From NCBI RefSeq assembly GCF_000312045.1, contig NZ_HE978634.1, positions 2,807,875 through 2,871,874 of the forward strand: a stretch of DNA of 64,000 bases, in the 5' to 3' direction. Source of the DNA: Noviherbaspirillum massiliense JC206 (lineage in GTDB: Bacteria; Pseudomonadota; Gammaproteobacteria; Burkholderiales; Burkholderiaceae_D). A program made the position numbers and the translations under genes. The first letter of the stretch is position 1; every line of letters starts with the position of its first letter. This document shows, piece after piece, positions 18,058 to 26,776 of this stretch. The notes under the pieces were generated by a model. That model was not told where the DNA came from and ran no database searches. It saw nothing but the letters and a program-made list of their open reading frames with translations.

Positions 18058-18822
18058 ATGAACGACAATCAGCTCCTGCGCTACTCGCGGCACATCCTGC
18101 TCGATGAAATCGGCATCGAAGGCCAGCAGAGGCTGCTGGATGCGCATGCCCTGGTGATCGGCGCCGGTGGACTTGGCTCGCCCGCAGCGTATTACCTTGC
18201 CTCGGGTGGCATCGGCACCATCACCCTGGTGGATAATGACACGGTGGACCTGACCAACCTCCAGCGCCAGATCTTGCATACCACCGAACGCATCGGCCAG
18301 CCGAAGGCGCAATCGGGCAAGCAGACGCTCGCGCAAATCAATCCCGAGGTCAATGTCGTCGCACTGGCCGAACGCGTCGACGATGAACGCTTGAGCGAAC
18401 TCGTGCGGCAAGCCAGTGTGGTACTGGATTGCACCGACAATTTCGCCACGCGTCATGCCATCAATCGCGCCTGCATGGCGCATCGCGTGCCTCTGGTCTC
18501 CGGTGCGGCGATCCGCTTCGACGGCCAGATTTCGGTGTTCGATCCGCGGCGTGACGACGCACCTTGCTATGCCTGCCTGTTTCCGCCCGATCAGCAGTTC
18601 GAGGAAGTGCTGTGTTCGACCATGGGCGTGTTTGCGCCGCTGGTGGGCATCATCGGCACCATGCAGGCGGCCGAGGCGTTGAAGCTGGTTGCGGGAATCG
18701 GCGAGTCGCTGGCCGGACGCCTCTTGCTGCTGGATGCGCGCAGCATGGAATGGACCAGCATTAGGATTGCGCGCAACAGTGACTGCCTGGTGTGCGGCAG
18801 CCATTCTGCGCATGACCGATAG
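18058..18822 (+). CDS. moeB: MoeB/ThiF-family adenylyltransferase
   Basis: A 254-residue E1-like enzyme that adenylates the C-terminal Gly of a small sulfur carrier (MoaD or ThiS). The family opening RYSRHILLDEIGIEGQQRL, the nucleotide motif GAGGLGSP (near residue 37), the catalytic Asp region (DCTDNFATRHAINRAC) and two zinc Cys pairs (CYAC and CLVC) are all present. There is no C-terminal rhodanese domain. Whether it serves molybdopterin or thiamine synthesis cannot be decided here. ATG 18058 was preferred; ATG 18013 would add 15 residues. Confidence 0.9.
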   Translation: MNDNQLLRYSRHILLDEIGIEGQQRLLDAHALVIGAGGLGSPAAYYLASGGIGTITLVDNDTVDLTNLQRQILHTTERIGQPKAQSGKQTLAQINPEVNVVALAERVDDERLSELVRQASVVLDCTDNFATRHAINRACMAHRVPLVSGAAIRFDGQISVFDPRRDDAPCYACLFPPDQQFEEVLCSTMGVFAPLVGIIGTMQAAEALKLVAGIGESLAGRLLLLDARSMEWTSIRIARNSDCLVCGSHSAHDR

Positions 18823-19048
18823 CGCGGCGGGCACTGGATGAGCGGGATCGCCCTTGCGCTTCACGCTTTATTCTCGCTGCAAACAATTCACCGCGTATTT
18901 CACTAGTCGGAAAACCGTCCACCTCCCGCCCTCCTTTCAAGCCGCGGACTGACGCTGCCTGATTCTTTGGAAGCCTTTCCCGCAATAGCCGGAACATTCT
19001 GATGGCTCCAGCATCGAAGTTTCTTACTTGGATATTAACGAGGGCAAC

Positions 19049-19513
19049 ATGGACGCAACCTGGATCGTTTCAGCAAATGCAAGTCGGGCAAGATTCTTTT
19101 CTCAGGAGCACGCATCGGATTCGTTGGAAGAATTCAACGACATGATCAACGACCCCTCGCGTCTGCGCATGCTCGAAAACACCGAGTCGGACAAGAGAGG
19201 CCCGACGTCCGGCACGAAAAGCATACACAACACCGGGGGGGCGACACCGAACAAACTGTATGAACCGCCGCAGACACCGGACAAGCATTCGGCGGAATTG
19301 TTTGCCCGAGACATCGCCAGCTACCTGCTGCAGGAGTATCAGCAAGGCCGATTCCAGCAACTCTCGCTTGTCGTATCCCCGCAATTCCTGGGCATGTTGC
19401 GTAAACTGCTTGACCCCAGGCTGGAGTCCGTCGTGAAGCTGGAGATCAATAAAGACTACACGCATTTCAACGCCGCACAGTTATGGGAGCAGATCCAGGC
19501 GCAAAAGGCGTAG
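19049..19513 (+). CDS. Host-attachment-family protein (PF10116 type)
   Basis: A 154-residue cytoplasmic protein. The opening ATWIVSANASRARFF, the central SARF/ELFARDIASYLLQ region and the C-terminal LVVSPQFLGMLRKLL and EINKDYTHF segments match the family called 'protein required for attachment to host cells', first linked to Agrobacterium attachment and often stress-related. ATG 19049 follows an ACGAGGG ribosome site. It is a single gene with no obvious partner. Confidence 0.82.
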   Translation: MDATWIVSANASRARFFSQEHASDSLEEFNDMINDPSRLRMLENTESDKRGPTSGTKSIHNTGGATPNKLYEPPQTPDKHSAELFARDIASYLLQEYQQGRFQQLSLVVSPQFLGMLRKLLDPRLESVVKLEINKDYTHFNAAQLWEQIQAQKA

Positions 19514-19760
19514 GAGCATCGCTGATCACTGCGCGCTTGGTCGGGTAATCGCGTTCATGCCTTGCCAGTTCGGGCCACGGCTGTTTTGCGCGGGTCCCGT
19601 TCAAGGAGCATGCGGCCTGACATCAGCCATTCAGCACCGCTTTCCATTCGTAATTTGTTCATGCTGCGCGAGCGAAGATACCGCTTCCGCAAGGACCGGA
19701 GTCCCGCTCTGCAGCATGCACCGTCATCCATGGCGGAACGACGCGTGGATGCCTTGAATT

Positions 19761-20177
19761 TCAGTTGCCGTGTCGCGGATCCGGGCAGGCGAATGTTTCG
19801 GCCGCCCCGCTGCTGTCCATCCTGTCGCCCGGGGCCGGATCGGCCTTCGGGGAAGTGACGTCGTCATCGACCGCAGTCGCGCCGCTGGAGGTGCTGGTAA
19901 GCGCCCGGTATCTGGCATACGCGGCAAAGTGCCGCAGTTCCGTCAAGCTCTGTCTTGTCAGTTGTTCCTCTTCGCCGCTCGTCGTATCAGACGAAGCAAT
20001 TCGCGATGATTGACTTGCAGAGGCATTCGCCCCATTCGCACCAGTCGAAGCCTCCACGTATTTCTGCTTGCCGGTCTTTTTCGTGACACATCCATCGTCG
20101 CAAGCTTCGGCTGGAATGATCGCGACCGCCATGCCTATCAAACCGAGAACGCCTGCCAGGATTTTTTTGATGATCAT
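19761..20177 (-). CDS. Unknown small secreted protein
   Basis: A 138-residue protein that I do not recognise. It starts with a basic, hydrophobic signal peptide (cleavage probably after PAEA), followed by a CDDGC pair, then a low-complexity hydrophilic region rich in Ser, Thr, Ala and Asp and a short helix (RQSLTELRHFAAYARYRAL). A GGGGAGA ribosome site precedes the ATG, which supports it being real. Likely periplasmic or surface located; no function proposed. Confidence 0.6.
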   Translation of the reverse strand: MIIKKILAGVLGLIGMAVAIIPAEACDDGCVTKKTGKQKYVEASTGANGANASASQSSRIASSDTTSGEEEQLTRQSLTELRHFAAYARYRALTSTSSGATAVDDDVTSPKADPAPGDRMDSSGAAETFACPDPRHGN

Positions 20178-20210
20178 GTAATCTCCCCTTGGGCGTGATT
20201 ATTCGTCTTT

Positions 20211-20230
20211 GCCAAAAACTCATTTTTGGC
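20211..20230. repeat. Perfect inverted repeat GCCAAAAA-N4-TTTTTGGC
   Basis: Two 8-base arms with a 4-base spacer, 34 bases upstream of the secreted-protein start on the minus strand. It could be a regulator-binding site or a short terminator reading toward the minus gene. Confidence 0.5.
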
Positions 20231-20466
20231 CTCTATCAAGCGCCGATTGCACACCCATCCGCAGCGATTTGGCATGAATCAAGCAAGAAGCAAAAGGGCT
20301 TGCCGTCTCCAATTTGCATTCTCGTACGACACAGATTCGCTTCATTGGAACCAAGGCAATTGGATGCCATGCAGGGGAATGGATTGCGCGGCAACGCCAG
20401 TGTCTTTCCGTCGCCACAGCGGCAAGAAGAAAACGCCGAGCTGGTGAACAGCGTGTTTTTCCCCGG

Positions 20467-20475
20467 TGCTACAAT
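20467..20475 (+). promoter_or_regulatory. Candidate extended -10 promoter of the first DMT gene
   Basis: TGCTACAAT fits an extended -10 (TGnTAtAAT) and lies 35 bases before the ATG at 20511. No good -35 hexamer is visible, which is usual for extended -10 promoters. Confidence 0.35.
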
Positions 20476-20510
20476 CGTTCGGCGATTTTCCGCTTGACCA
20501 CTCTTTCCGA

Positions 20511-21410
20511 ATGCCTGTCGCCGACCTTGCCAAGCTGGTCTTACTTTCTGCCATCTGGGGCGGCTCATTCATTTTCCTGCGCATCATCGTTCCGGAACTC
20601 GGCCCGCTCCTGACGGCGATCCTGCGCACGGCATTGGCCGGCAGTGCCCTGCTCGTTTTTGCCCGATGCTTCGGCACCCCATTGAACTGGCGGCGCAACC
20701 TGAAGGCTTATGTGCTCGTCGGCCTCTTTGCCGGCGTCCTACCTTTCACCTGCTTTTCCTTTGCGGCATTGCATTTGCCGGCGGCGCATTCCGCCGTATT
20801 GAATGCCACCACGCCCTTGTTCGGCGCACTGTTCTCGATCATCTGGCTGGCGGAGAAACTGACTTTGCGCAAACTGGCCGGGCTGTTGCTGGGCGTGACC
20901 GGCGTTGCCATTCTGGTCGGAGCCGGCGCCCTGCCGCTGTCCATCACGGTGCTGATTTCCATCGCAGCCTGCCTGTGCGCCGCTGCCAGTTATGCGCTGT
21001 CCACCATCGTGGTGAAGAAGACCGGGCATCCGAATGGCGTGCATCCGATCGCAATGGCTACCGGTTCCCTGGTGGCCGGCGGCATGCTGATGGTGCCGGC
21101 CATTCCGTTTTCGCTGCCGCCCGCCATGCCTTCCATGACGGCGCTGGCCTGCATGCTGACGCTGGCCCTGCTGTCGTCCGCGCTGGCACAGGCGCTTTTC
21201 ATCCCCCTGATCGTGAAGATCGGGCCGACACGCGCCATGTCGGTATCGTTTCTGATCCCGCTCTTCAGCATGCTGTGGGCTGCGATTTTCCTGCACGAGT
21301 CAGTGCGGCCATCCACACTGGGGGGCGGTGCCATCGTGCTGATGGCGATGGGCCTGGTGCTGCCGGCAGCGCATCCAGAGCAGGAAGAGACCGTCGTCAT
21401 GGAAGCCTGA
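20511..21410 (+). CDS. EamA/DMT-family exporter, copy 1
   Basis: A 299-residue inner-membrane protein with about ten hydrophobic segments in two EamA repeats (about 5-135 and 145-285). The opening LAKLVLLSAIWGGSFIFLR is the family hallmark, and HLPAAHSAVLNATTPLFGAL closes repeat one. Family members export amino acids or other metabolites; the substrate here cannot be told. It is close kin of the next gene, 102 bases downstream, suggesting a tandem duplication. Confidence 0.9.
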   Translation: MPVADLAKLVLLSAIWGGSFIFLRIIVPELGPLLTAILRTALAGSALLVFARCFGTPLNWRRNLKAYVLVGLFAGVLPFTCFSFAALHLPAAHSAVLNATTPLFGALFSIIWLAEKLTLRKLAGLLLGVTGVAILVGAGALPLSITVLISIAACLCAAASYALSTIVVKKTGHPNGVHPIAMATGSLVAGGMLMVPAIPFSLPPAMPSMTALACMLTLALLSSALAQALFIPLIVKIGPTRAMSVSFLIPLFSMLWAAIFLHESVRPSTLGGGAIVLMAMGLVLPAAHPEQEETVVMEA

Positions 21411-21512
21411 GGGCTGCCACAGGCGCCGCGCAGCTGCTCGCATGCCGATGTCCGGTTGCGGCCAGCGCCATTCCGGCGCCTGCCTTATCCTTGCAATTCC
21501 TTCATTTGTGGA

Positions 21513-22406
21513 ATGAACATGCGTAACGCCGACCTTGCCCGCCTGCTGCTGCTCGCCGCCATCTGGGGCGGCTCCTTCCTGTTCATGCGCATCCTTGCCC
21601 CCGTGCTGGGCGTGCTCTGGACGGCGGAACTGCGCGTCGCCATTGCTGGCATCGCGATGCTTGCATTCATGGGCGCGACCAGGCGCCCGATGAAGTTCGC
21701 CGCGAACTGGAAACAATACTTGGTGCTCGGCACGCTGAATTCCGCGCTGCCCTTCGCCCTGTACTCCTATGCAGCGCTCACCCTGCCCGCGGGGTATTCG
21801 GCGATCCTGAATGCGACCAGTCCACTCTGGGGCGCGCTGGTCGGCGCCGCCGTGCTCGGAGAACAACTGACGATGCGCAAGCTCGCCGGACTCGCGACCG
21901 GCATCATCGGCGTGACTTTCTTGGTGCGCCTCGGCCCGGCCGCGTTCACGCAGCAAGTCCTGGTGGCCGCGCTCGCCTGCGTTGCAGCCGCGCTCTGCTA
22001 CGGTATTGCCGGCGCCTATTCGAAAAAGGCATTGGCCGGCATCACGCCACCAATGATGGCAACCGGCTCGCAGCTCGCCGCAGCCTTCTTCATCCTTCCC
22101 TTCCTGCCGCTGGCACCGATGCGCGGCGAAGTGACTGGCTTCATCATCCTGATCGAGTTCGCTCTGGCCCTGCTGTGCAGCGCGGTCGCCTACTTCATCT
22201 ATTTCCGCCTGATCGCCGACCTCGGACCGACCAAGGCGCTCACCGTGACTTTCCTGACGCCGCTGTTTGCATTGGTGTGGGGAGCATTGTTCCTGCATGA
22301 ATCTATCGATCTGAACACCCTGATCGGCTGCGCGCTCGTGATCGTGGCGACCTGGCTGGTGGCATTTCCACCGAAGACGGGCGCTGCCACGGCGGTGCCC
22401 GACTAG
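21513..22406 (+). CDS. EamA/DMT-family exporter, copy 2
   Basis: A 297-residue membrane protein with about ten membrane segments and two EamA repeats. The opening LARLLLLAAIWGGSFLFMR and the segment LPAGYSAILNATSPLWGALV closely parallel copy 1, as does the C-terminal GPTKALTVTFLTPLFALVWG. Two close ATGs (21513, 21519) could start it. Its stop overlaps the convergent pabB-pabC gene by 4 bases. Confidence 0.9.
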   Translation: MNMRNADLARLLLLAAIWGGSFLFMRILAPVLGVLWTAELRVAIAGIAMLAFMGATRRPMKFAANWKQYLVLGTLNSALPFALYSYAALTLPAGYSAILNATSPLWGALVGAAVLGEQLTMRKLAGLATGIIGVTFLVRLGPAAFTQQVLVAALACVAAALCYGIAGAYSKKALAGITPPMMATGSQLAAAFFILPFLPLAPMRGEVTGFIILIEFALALLCSAVAYFIYFRLIADLGPTKALTVTFLTPLFALVWGALFLHESIDLNTLIGCALVIVATWLVAFPPKTGAATAVPD

Positions 22407-24271
22407 CCCCAGACAATGGTGGCGGCGAGGACGCCGCGCAAGGCGTTGCAGACGAGCACCTGTTCCGCTGCCCGCAAATCATCCAGGGTCAAACGCCGCT
22501 CCTCCGCCTGCCATCCCGGATCGGCCAGCAGCACCGCACGCATCACGCCTGGCAGCACGCCGGCTGACAAGGGCGGCGTGTACCAGCGACCTCGCAGCTT
22601 CACGAACAGATTGCTGCGACCACCCTCGGTCAGTTCGCCATCGGCATTGCAGAACAGCTGATCAAAGGCGCCCTGCGCTTCCGCTTCGCGCCAGGCTGCA
22701 TCATAGTTGGCGCGCACGGTCGTCTTGTGGCGCAGGAACAGGTCGCCGGCATCGGTGGGCTCTTGTGCCAGCAACAGCCGCACCGGGCCAGCCAGTGGCG
22801 CCAGCGGCGCGCTTTGCATCGTGCATGTGCCATCCTGCTTGAGCGACAGACGCAGGCGGAATGGCTTCGTCAGTGAAAGTGCAGCGCAATGCTGCTGAAG
22901 CCGTTCGCGAATTTGCGCTTCGTCACAGGCAAAGCCGAAATACGCGGCGGAAGCGCGCAGGCGCTGCAGATGCAGTTCGAGATGGCGGCAACCATTCTCG
23001 CGCGTCGCATGCATGGTTTCGAACAATTCGAATTCGGCCGGCAGGCCGGTCAGGAATCCTGCCTTGAGCTGGCATTCCGCATATTCGGCAACGGCATTGC
23101 TGTCATGGACGATGCCGGCGCCCACGCCCATCTCTCCTTTGCGCACGCCGCCATTTCCGGGAGGCTGCAGCGCCAGCGTGCGGATCGGCACCGACAGGCA
23201 GAAAGCGCCAAGACTTTCTCCGGACCGCGGCGCATCGAACCAGCCGAGCGCGCCGGTATAGATGCCACGGGCATCGGGCTCCAGTTCGCGAATGATCTGC
23301 ATGGTGCGATGCTTGGGCGCGCCGGTGATCGAGCCGCAGGGATACAGTGCCGAGAAGACTTCCGCGAGGCTGGTGCCCTGACGCAGCCCGGCTTGCACCG
23401 TCGACGTCATCTGCAGCACGCTGCTGTAGCGGTCGACCCTGAACAGCTGCGGCACCTGCACCGCCCCCGGCATGGCAATGCGCCCGAGGTCATTGCGCAG
23501 CAGATCGACGATCATCAGGTTTTCCGCGCGGTTTTTCGGATCGGCGGCAAGCTCGGCGGCGCGCTGCGCATCGACCTGCGCATCGCCGCTGGCAGCGGCC
23601 GTGCCTTTCATCGGGCATGCGCTCGCCGTGCCGCCTTCATGCCGCACGAACAGCTCGGGCGAAAACGACAGGACCGCGCCGCCATCGGGAAGCGCGATCA
23701 GCGCGCCATACGGCACCGGCTGGCGCAGCCGCAGCCGTTGGTACAGCGCCCAGACGTCGCCATAGGCATCGAAGCGCAGGCGGTAGGTGCAGTTGACCTG
23801 ATAAGTGTCACCCGCTTCGATATAGGCATGAATGCGTTCAATCGCGGCATGGAAGTCGGCTTCGCTGATACTGGCCTGTACATCCGCTATGCCGGCTGGC
23901 TGCGTTGATTGCACGTGCGTGCCAAGCCAGGATGACACTTCAGCCGCGGAAAACGTGTCCATGCGCTCGAACAACAGTACCTGTGCGAGCGGCCCGCACG
24001 CGATGCGCGGTGCAATTCCCTGCATTGCCGCGCCGAGTTCATAGCTGAACAGACCCACTGCATGCCGGCCATGCTGCAATGCCTGTTGCATCTGGTCCAG
24101 CATCGTCGGCAGCCCGGATGCCTCGTCGCAGGCGAGCATGCCGACATAGCCGGTGTACAGGCGCGAGCGCGGATTGGCGCTGTCGGCATGGGCATCATCG
24201 AGCAGCGCGAAGCAATCGACAGTTGATTCGGGCGAAGGATTCAAGCGGATTCGGGAGTCAGGTGTTGTCAT
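22403..24271 (-). CDS. pabB: Fused aminodeoxychorismate synthase / aminodeoxychorismate lyase
   Basis: A 622-residue bifunctional folate-pathway enzyme. The N-terminal part (about 1-385) is the chorismate-binding PabB domain, with AYIEAGDTYQVNCTYRLRF, the catalytic-Lys motif CPMKGTAA (Lys distinguishes PabB from TrpE), NLMIVDLLRNDLGRI and PCGSITGAPK. The C-terminal part (about 400-620) is a class IV aminotransferase fold like PabC, with the PLP Lys in RHKTTVRANYD and NADGELTEGGRSNLFV. It would make 4-aminobenzoate, given the PabA glutaminase encoded elsewhere. Same strand as the DMT gene upstream. Confidence 0.93.
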   Translation of the reverse strand: MTTPDSRIRLNPSPESTVDCFALLDDAHADSANPRSRLYTGYVGMLACDEASGLPTMLDQMQQALQHGRHAVGLFSYELGAAMQGIAPRIACGPLAQVLLFERMDTFSAAEVSSWLGTHVQSTQPAGIADVQASISEADFHAAIERIHAYIEAGDTYQVNCTYRLRFDAYGDVWALYQRLRLRQPVPYGALIALPDGGAVLSFSPELFVRHEGGTASACPMKGTAAASGDAQVDAQRAAELAADPKNRAENLMIVDLLRNDLGRIAMPGAVQVPQLFRVDRYSSVLQMTSTVQAGLRQGTSLAEVFSALYPCGSITGAPKHRTMQIIRELEPDARGIYTGALGWFDAPRSGESLGAFCLSVPIRTLALQPPGNGGVRKGEMGVGAGIVHDSNAVAEYAECQLKAGFLTGLPAEFELFETMHATRENGCRHLELHLQRLRASAAYFGFACDEAQIRERLQQHCAALSLTKPFRLRLSLKQDGTCTMQSAPLAPLAGPVRLLLAQEPTDAGDLFLRHKTTVRANYDAAWREAEAQGAFDQLFCNADGELTEGGRSNLFVKLRGRWYTPPLSAGVLPGVMRAVLLADPGWQAEERRLTLDDLRAAEQVLVCNALRGVLAATIVWG

Positions 24272-24305
24272 TCACCTGCGTATTGTAAATCCCGCCCTTG
24301 CAGGA

Positions 24306-25232
24306 CTAGCTGCCGCGCTTGGACAGATAAATGCCCCACAGCAGCAGGACAGCGCCGAGCATTTGCAGCGGGCCGATCGCTTCCTGGAAGATCAGCCAGG
24401 CGGCAATGGTGGCGGTCAGAGGCTGGATCAGCAGACTCACCGAGGAGAGCGAGGCCGGCAGATGGGCGAAGGCATAGGCGATGACCGTCTGTCCGCCGAT
24501 TTGCGCGAGCAATGCGAGCGCAATCAGAGGCAGCCAGCCGGACGCCTGGGTTGGCCAGAATGCGCCAGGCGCACCCAGGGCGAAGGGCAGCAGGGCCAGC
24601 GCGGTGATCGTGGTGCTCCATGCCATCAGGCGGGCCGTGGAGTACTGGCTGCGCGCATCCTTGATGGCGAGCTGATACGCGGCATAAAACACTGCGCTTG
24701 CGAGCCCCAGCGAATCGCCCAGCAACTTGGTGCTGCCTGCATGCTGCTCGCCGGCGGCATTTGGCGCGACCAGCAGCACCGCGCCGCCCAAGGCGATCAC
24801 CATGCCAAGGATGAAGACGCGCGCAAAGCGCGCCCGGTGCGCGAACCACATCCACAGGGCGATGAACACCGGTGCGAAGTTCGACAGCAGCGTCGCGTTG
24901 GACACTGTGGTGTAATGCAGCGACAAGTGCCACATGCCCATGTCGCCCGCGAAATAGAGTCCAGCCAGCGCGAGTGCGGCAGTGAAATCGGTCCGCAGCT
25001 TGGCGGCCCGGTCCTGGCCGCGCACGGCAAATGCCCATGCCCATAACAGCGGCGCTGCCAGCGCCATGCGCCAGAAGGCGGAGGCGATCGGATTCACATC
25101 CGACAAGCGCATCAAGATGCCGGCAAAGCCGATCGCCATGCCGCCAAACAGCAATGCGGCGAAAGGCAGCGCCGGGAAGGTCTTGCTTGATTCCATCGTG
25201 GGCAGGTCAGTTGTTCCGGACGCCGTCTTCAT
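24306..25232 (-). CDS. EamA/DMT-family exporter, copy 3
   Basis: A 308-residue inner-membrane protein with two EamA repeats (about 25-150 and 165-300). It is less like copies 1 and 2 and has the subfamily motifs SDVNPIASAFWRMALAAPLLW, GDMGMWHLSLHYTTVSNATLL (in part) and PLQMLGAVLLLWGIYLS. Substrate unknown. The start is uncertain: ATG 25232 or ATG 25196 (MESSKTF), neither with a clear ribosome site. Confidence 0.87.
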   Translation of the reverse strand: MKTASGTTDLPTMESSKTFPALPFAALLFGGMAIGFAGILMRLSDVNPIASAFWRMALAAPLLWAWAFAVRGQDRAAKLRTDFTAALALAGLYFAGDMGMWHLSLHYTTVSNATLLSNFAPVFIALWMWFAHRARFARVFILGMVIALGGAVLLVAPNAAGEQHAGSTKLLGDSLGLASAVFYAAYQLAIKDARSQYSTARLMAWSTTITALALLPFALGAPGAFWPTQASGWLPLIALALLAQIGGQTVIAYAFAHLPASLSSVSLLIQPLTATIAAWLIFQEAIGPLQMLGAVLLLWGIYLSKRGS

Positions 25233-25327
25233 TGCATGGAAAGACCGGTGCGGAATTAGGCGAAAGAGGCGAAAGCAGCTTCAGAGTGTAACGGGATTCA
25301 AAGGCGCGGGGTGCGGAGGCAGCCGGC

Positions 25328-25903
25328 TCATGCCAGCAGCATGGCGATCTGCGCCTGGGCATTGTCGGTCGGGCTTTGCTTGAACCCGCTCTTGGCGAAA
25401 CGATGCCAGCGACCCACGACCAGGCTGGTAATCATGTTGGCACGGGTGGCTGTTTCCGCTTCGCTCGCCTGCCCCTGGGTGGCAGCAATGCGCAAGGACT
25501 GCTTGAGTGCCAGTTCGATGCGCTCCACGAACTGGTTCATGCGCAATTGCAGGCGCTCGTCTTCGTTCACGAGCGCATCGCCGATCATCACCCGCGTCAT
25601 GCCGGGATTGCGTTCGGCGAAGCCGAGCAGCATGACGGCAATAGCCTGCACCTGGGACAAGCCGTTCTCCTGCTGCTCCGTGATCTGGTTGATCAGGCCG
25701 AACACCGTGGATTCGATGAATTCGATCAGACCTTCGAACATTTGCGCCTTGCTGGCGAAATGCCGGTACAGCGCCGCTTCGGAGACCTCCAGCTTGCCCG
25801 CCAGCGCCGCGGTCGTGATCTTTTCTCCCTTCGGCTGCTCCAGCATTGCGGCCAGGGTCTGGAGAATCTGCAGTTTTCGCTCGCCCGGTTTGGTTGTTGC
25901 CAT
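25328..25903 (-). CDS. slmA: Nucleoid occlusion factor SlmA (TetR family)
   Basis: A 191-residue TetR-type regulator. The N-terminal helix-turn-helix (about 28-50, ITTAALAGKLEVSEAALYRHF) binds SlmA boxes on the chromosome, and the C-terminal dimer domain blocks FtsZ assembly over the nucleoid in known members. The opening GERKLQILQTLAAMLEQP and the GLIEFIESTVFGLINQI segment match SlmA more closely than generic TetR proteins. It follows the HAD nucleotidase by 4 bases and argB, a conserved betaproteobacterial order. Confidence 0.9.
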   Translation of the reverse strand: MATTKPGERKLQILQTLAAMLEQPKGEKITTAALAGKLEVSEAALYRHFASKAQMFEGLIEFIESTVFGLINQITEQQENGLSQVQAIAVMLLGFAERNPGMTRVMIGDALVNEDERLQLRMNQFVERIELALKQSLRIAATQGQASEAETATRANMITSLVVGRWHRFAKSGFKQSPTDNAQAQIAMLLA

Positions 25904-25907
25904 TTTG

Positions 25908-26633
25908 TTATCTGATTTTGTACAGGTTGTCAGGAAGCTGCCGCACCGATTTTACTTTGACATCAATATAAGATGGGCGCTTTGTCAGCCCGGGTGGCGG
26001 CAAATGGCCAAGGTGATGTTGTAAATTTGCGCGGGCGGAAAGATACTGCGTCACCCAGACGGTGCGCATTCCGAGCGTCTTGGCCGCCTTCAGGTTATCT
26101 ACCGTATCCTCCACCAGGATATATCGGCATGCGGGCGCCCGTTCTTTAGCGATGAGCTTGCGCAGCATCTGTTTGGAAGGCTTGGGCCGCAGCTGGCCAT
26201 GCACCCGCATCGATTCGATCGCAATATGCTTGGCGAAATGCCGATGCAGTCCGAGATGGCGCATCACGTCATGCGAATACTTGTGCGGCGCGTTGGTCAG
26301 CAGGATCTTGCGCCCGGGCAGGCGCCTCAGCAGCCGCGCCAGGCCGCGTTCGGCCCGGATCATGGCTATCAAGTCATCGAAGCGGTGCGCCTCCCGCAGG
26401 AAGTCTTCGGCACGCACCTGATGATGCTTGACCATCCCGAGCAGGGTCGCGCCGTAGCGCTTCCAGTAGGCGACGCGCGCGGCGTTAACGGCTTGCTCAT
26501 CGGCCGGCACATCCCCCTCGCCCAGCACCTTCGCCATGTATGCGTTCATGTTGGCATTAATCGCCGGGAAGATCGCGTGCGAGGCATTGTGCAATGTATT
26601 GTCGAGGTCGAACAACCAGATCGGGGAAGCCAT
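25908..26633 (-). CDS. HAD-family pyrimidine 5'-nucleotidase
   Basis: A 241-residue haloacid dehalogenase-type phosphatase. Motif I is FDLDNTLHNA with the nucleophile Asp near residue 10, motif II is ILLTNAPHKY, and motif III/IV is YILVEDTVDNLKAAKTLG. The family dephosphorylates pyrimidine nucleotides. I chose ATG 26633 (MASPIWLFDLDNT); an ATG at 26720 would extend it through the argB terminator. The C-terminal tail is Lys/Arg rich. Confidence 0.88.
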   Translation of the reverse strand: MASPIWLFDLDNTLHNASHAIFPAINANMNAYMAKVLGEGDVPADEQAVNAARVAYWKRYGATLLGMVKHHQVRAEDFLREAHRFDDLIAMIRAERGLARLLRRLPGRKILLTNAPHKYSHDVMRHLGLHRHFAKHIAIESMRVHGQLRPKPSKQMLRKLIAKERAPACRYILVEDTVDNLKAAKTLGMRTVWVTQYLSARANLQHHLGHLPPPGLTKRPSYIDVKVKSVRQLPDNLYKIR

Positions 26634-26716
26634 CTGCGGGATTACCGGAGTTGTGTGGACATGTGAAACTTTCTGGGCCGGCCTGGCAAGGCGGAAAGCA
26701 TTCAGGGCCACAAGGA

Positions 26717-26755
26717 ACAAAGGGCGCGCCGGGAATGCCGGGACGCGCCCTTTGT
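26717..26755 (-). terminator. Candidate terminator after argB
   Basis: ACAAAGGGCGCG and CGCGCCCTTTGT form a perfect 12-base stem with a 15-base loop, about 22 bases after the argB stop. No clear run of T follows, so termination may be partial and the HAD and slmA genes may still be co-transcribed. Confidence 0.6.
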
Positions 26756-26776
26756 GCCATTCAGGCCAACTGCAGC

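Larger units (their letters stand above)
20178..20510. other. Intergenic region upstream of two divergent genes
   Basis: About 330 bases between an unknown secreted protein (minus) and the first DMT exporter (plus). It contains an AT-rich perfect hairpin at 20211-20230 and a candidate extended -10 at 20467-20475. Short open frames here have no ribosome site or family resemblance. Confidence 0.5.

Noticed and set aside
14997-18864. Long minus-strand open frames opposite gpmA, envC, ctpA and moeB
   Set aside because: Low-complexity His/Arg/Gln/Leu-rich products opposite conserved genes; no ribosome sites.
26717-26755. Insertion sequence or att-like site at the 12-base palindrome after argB
   Set aside because: Single copy, positioned like a terminator, with no transposase or integrase nearby.
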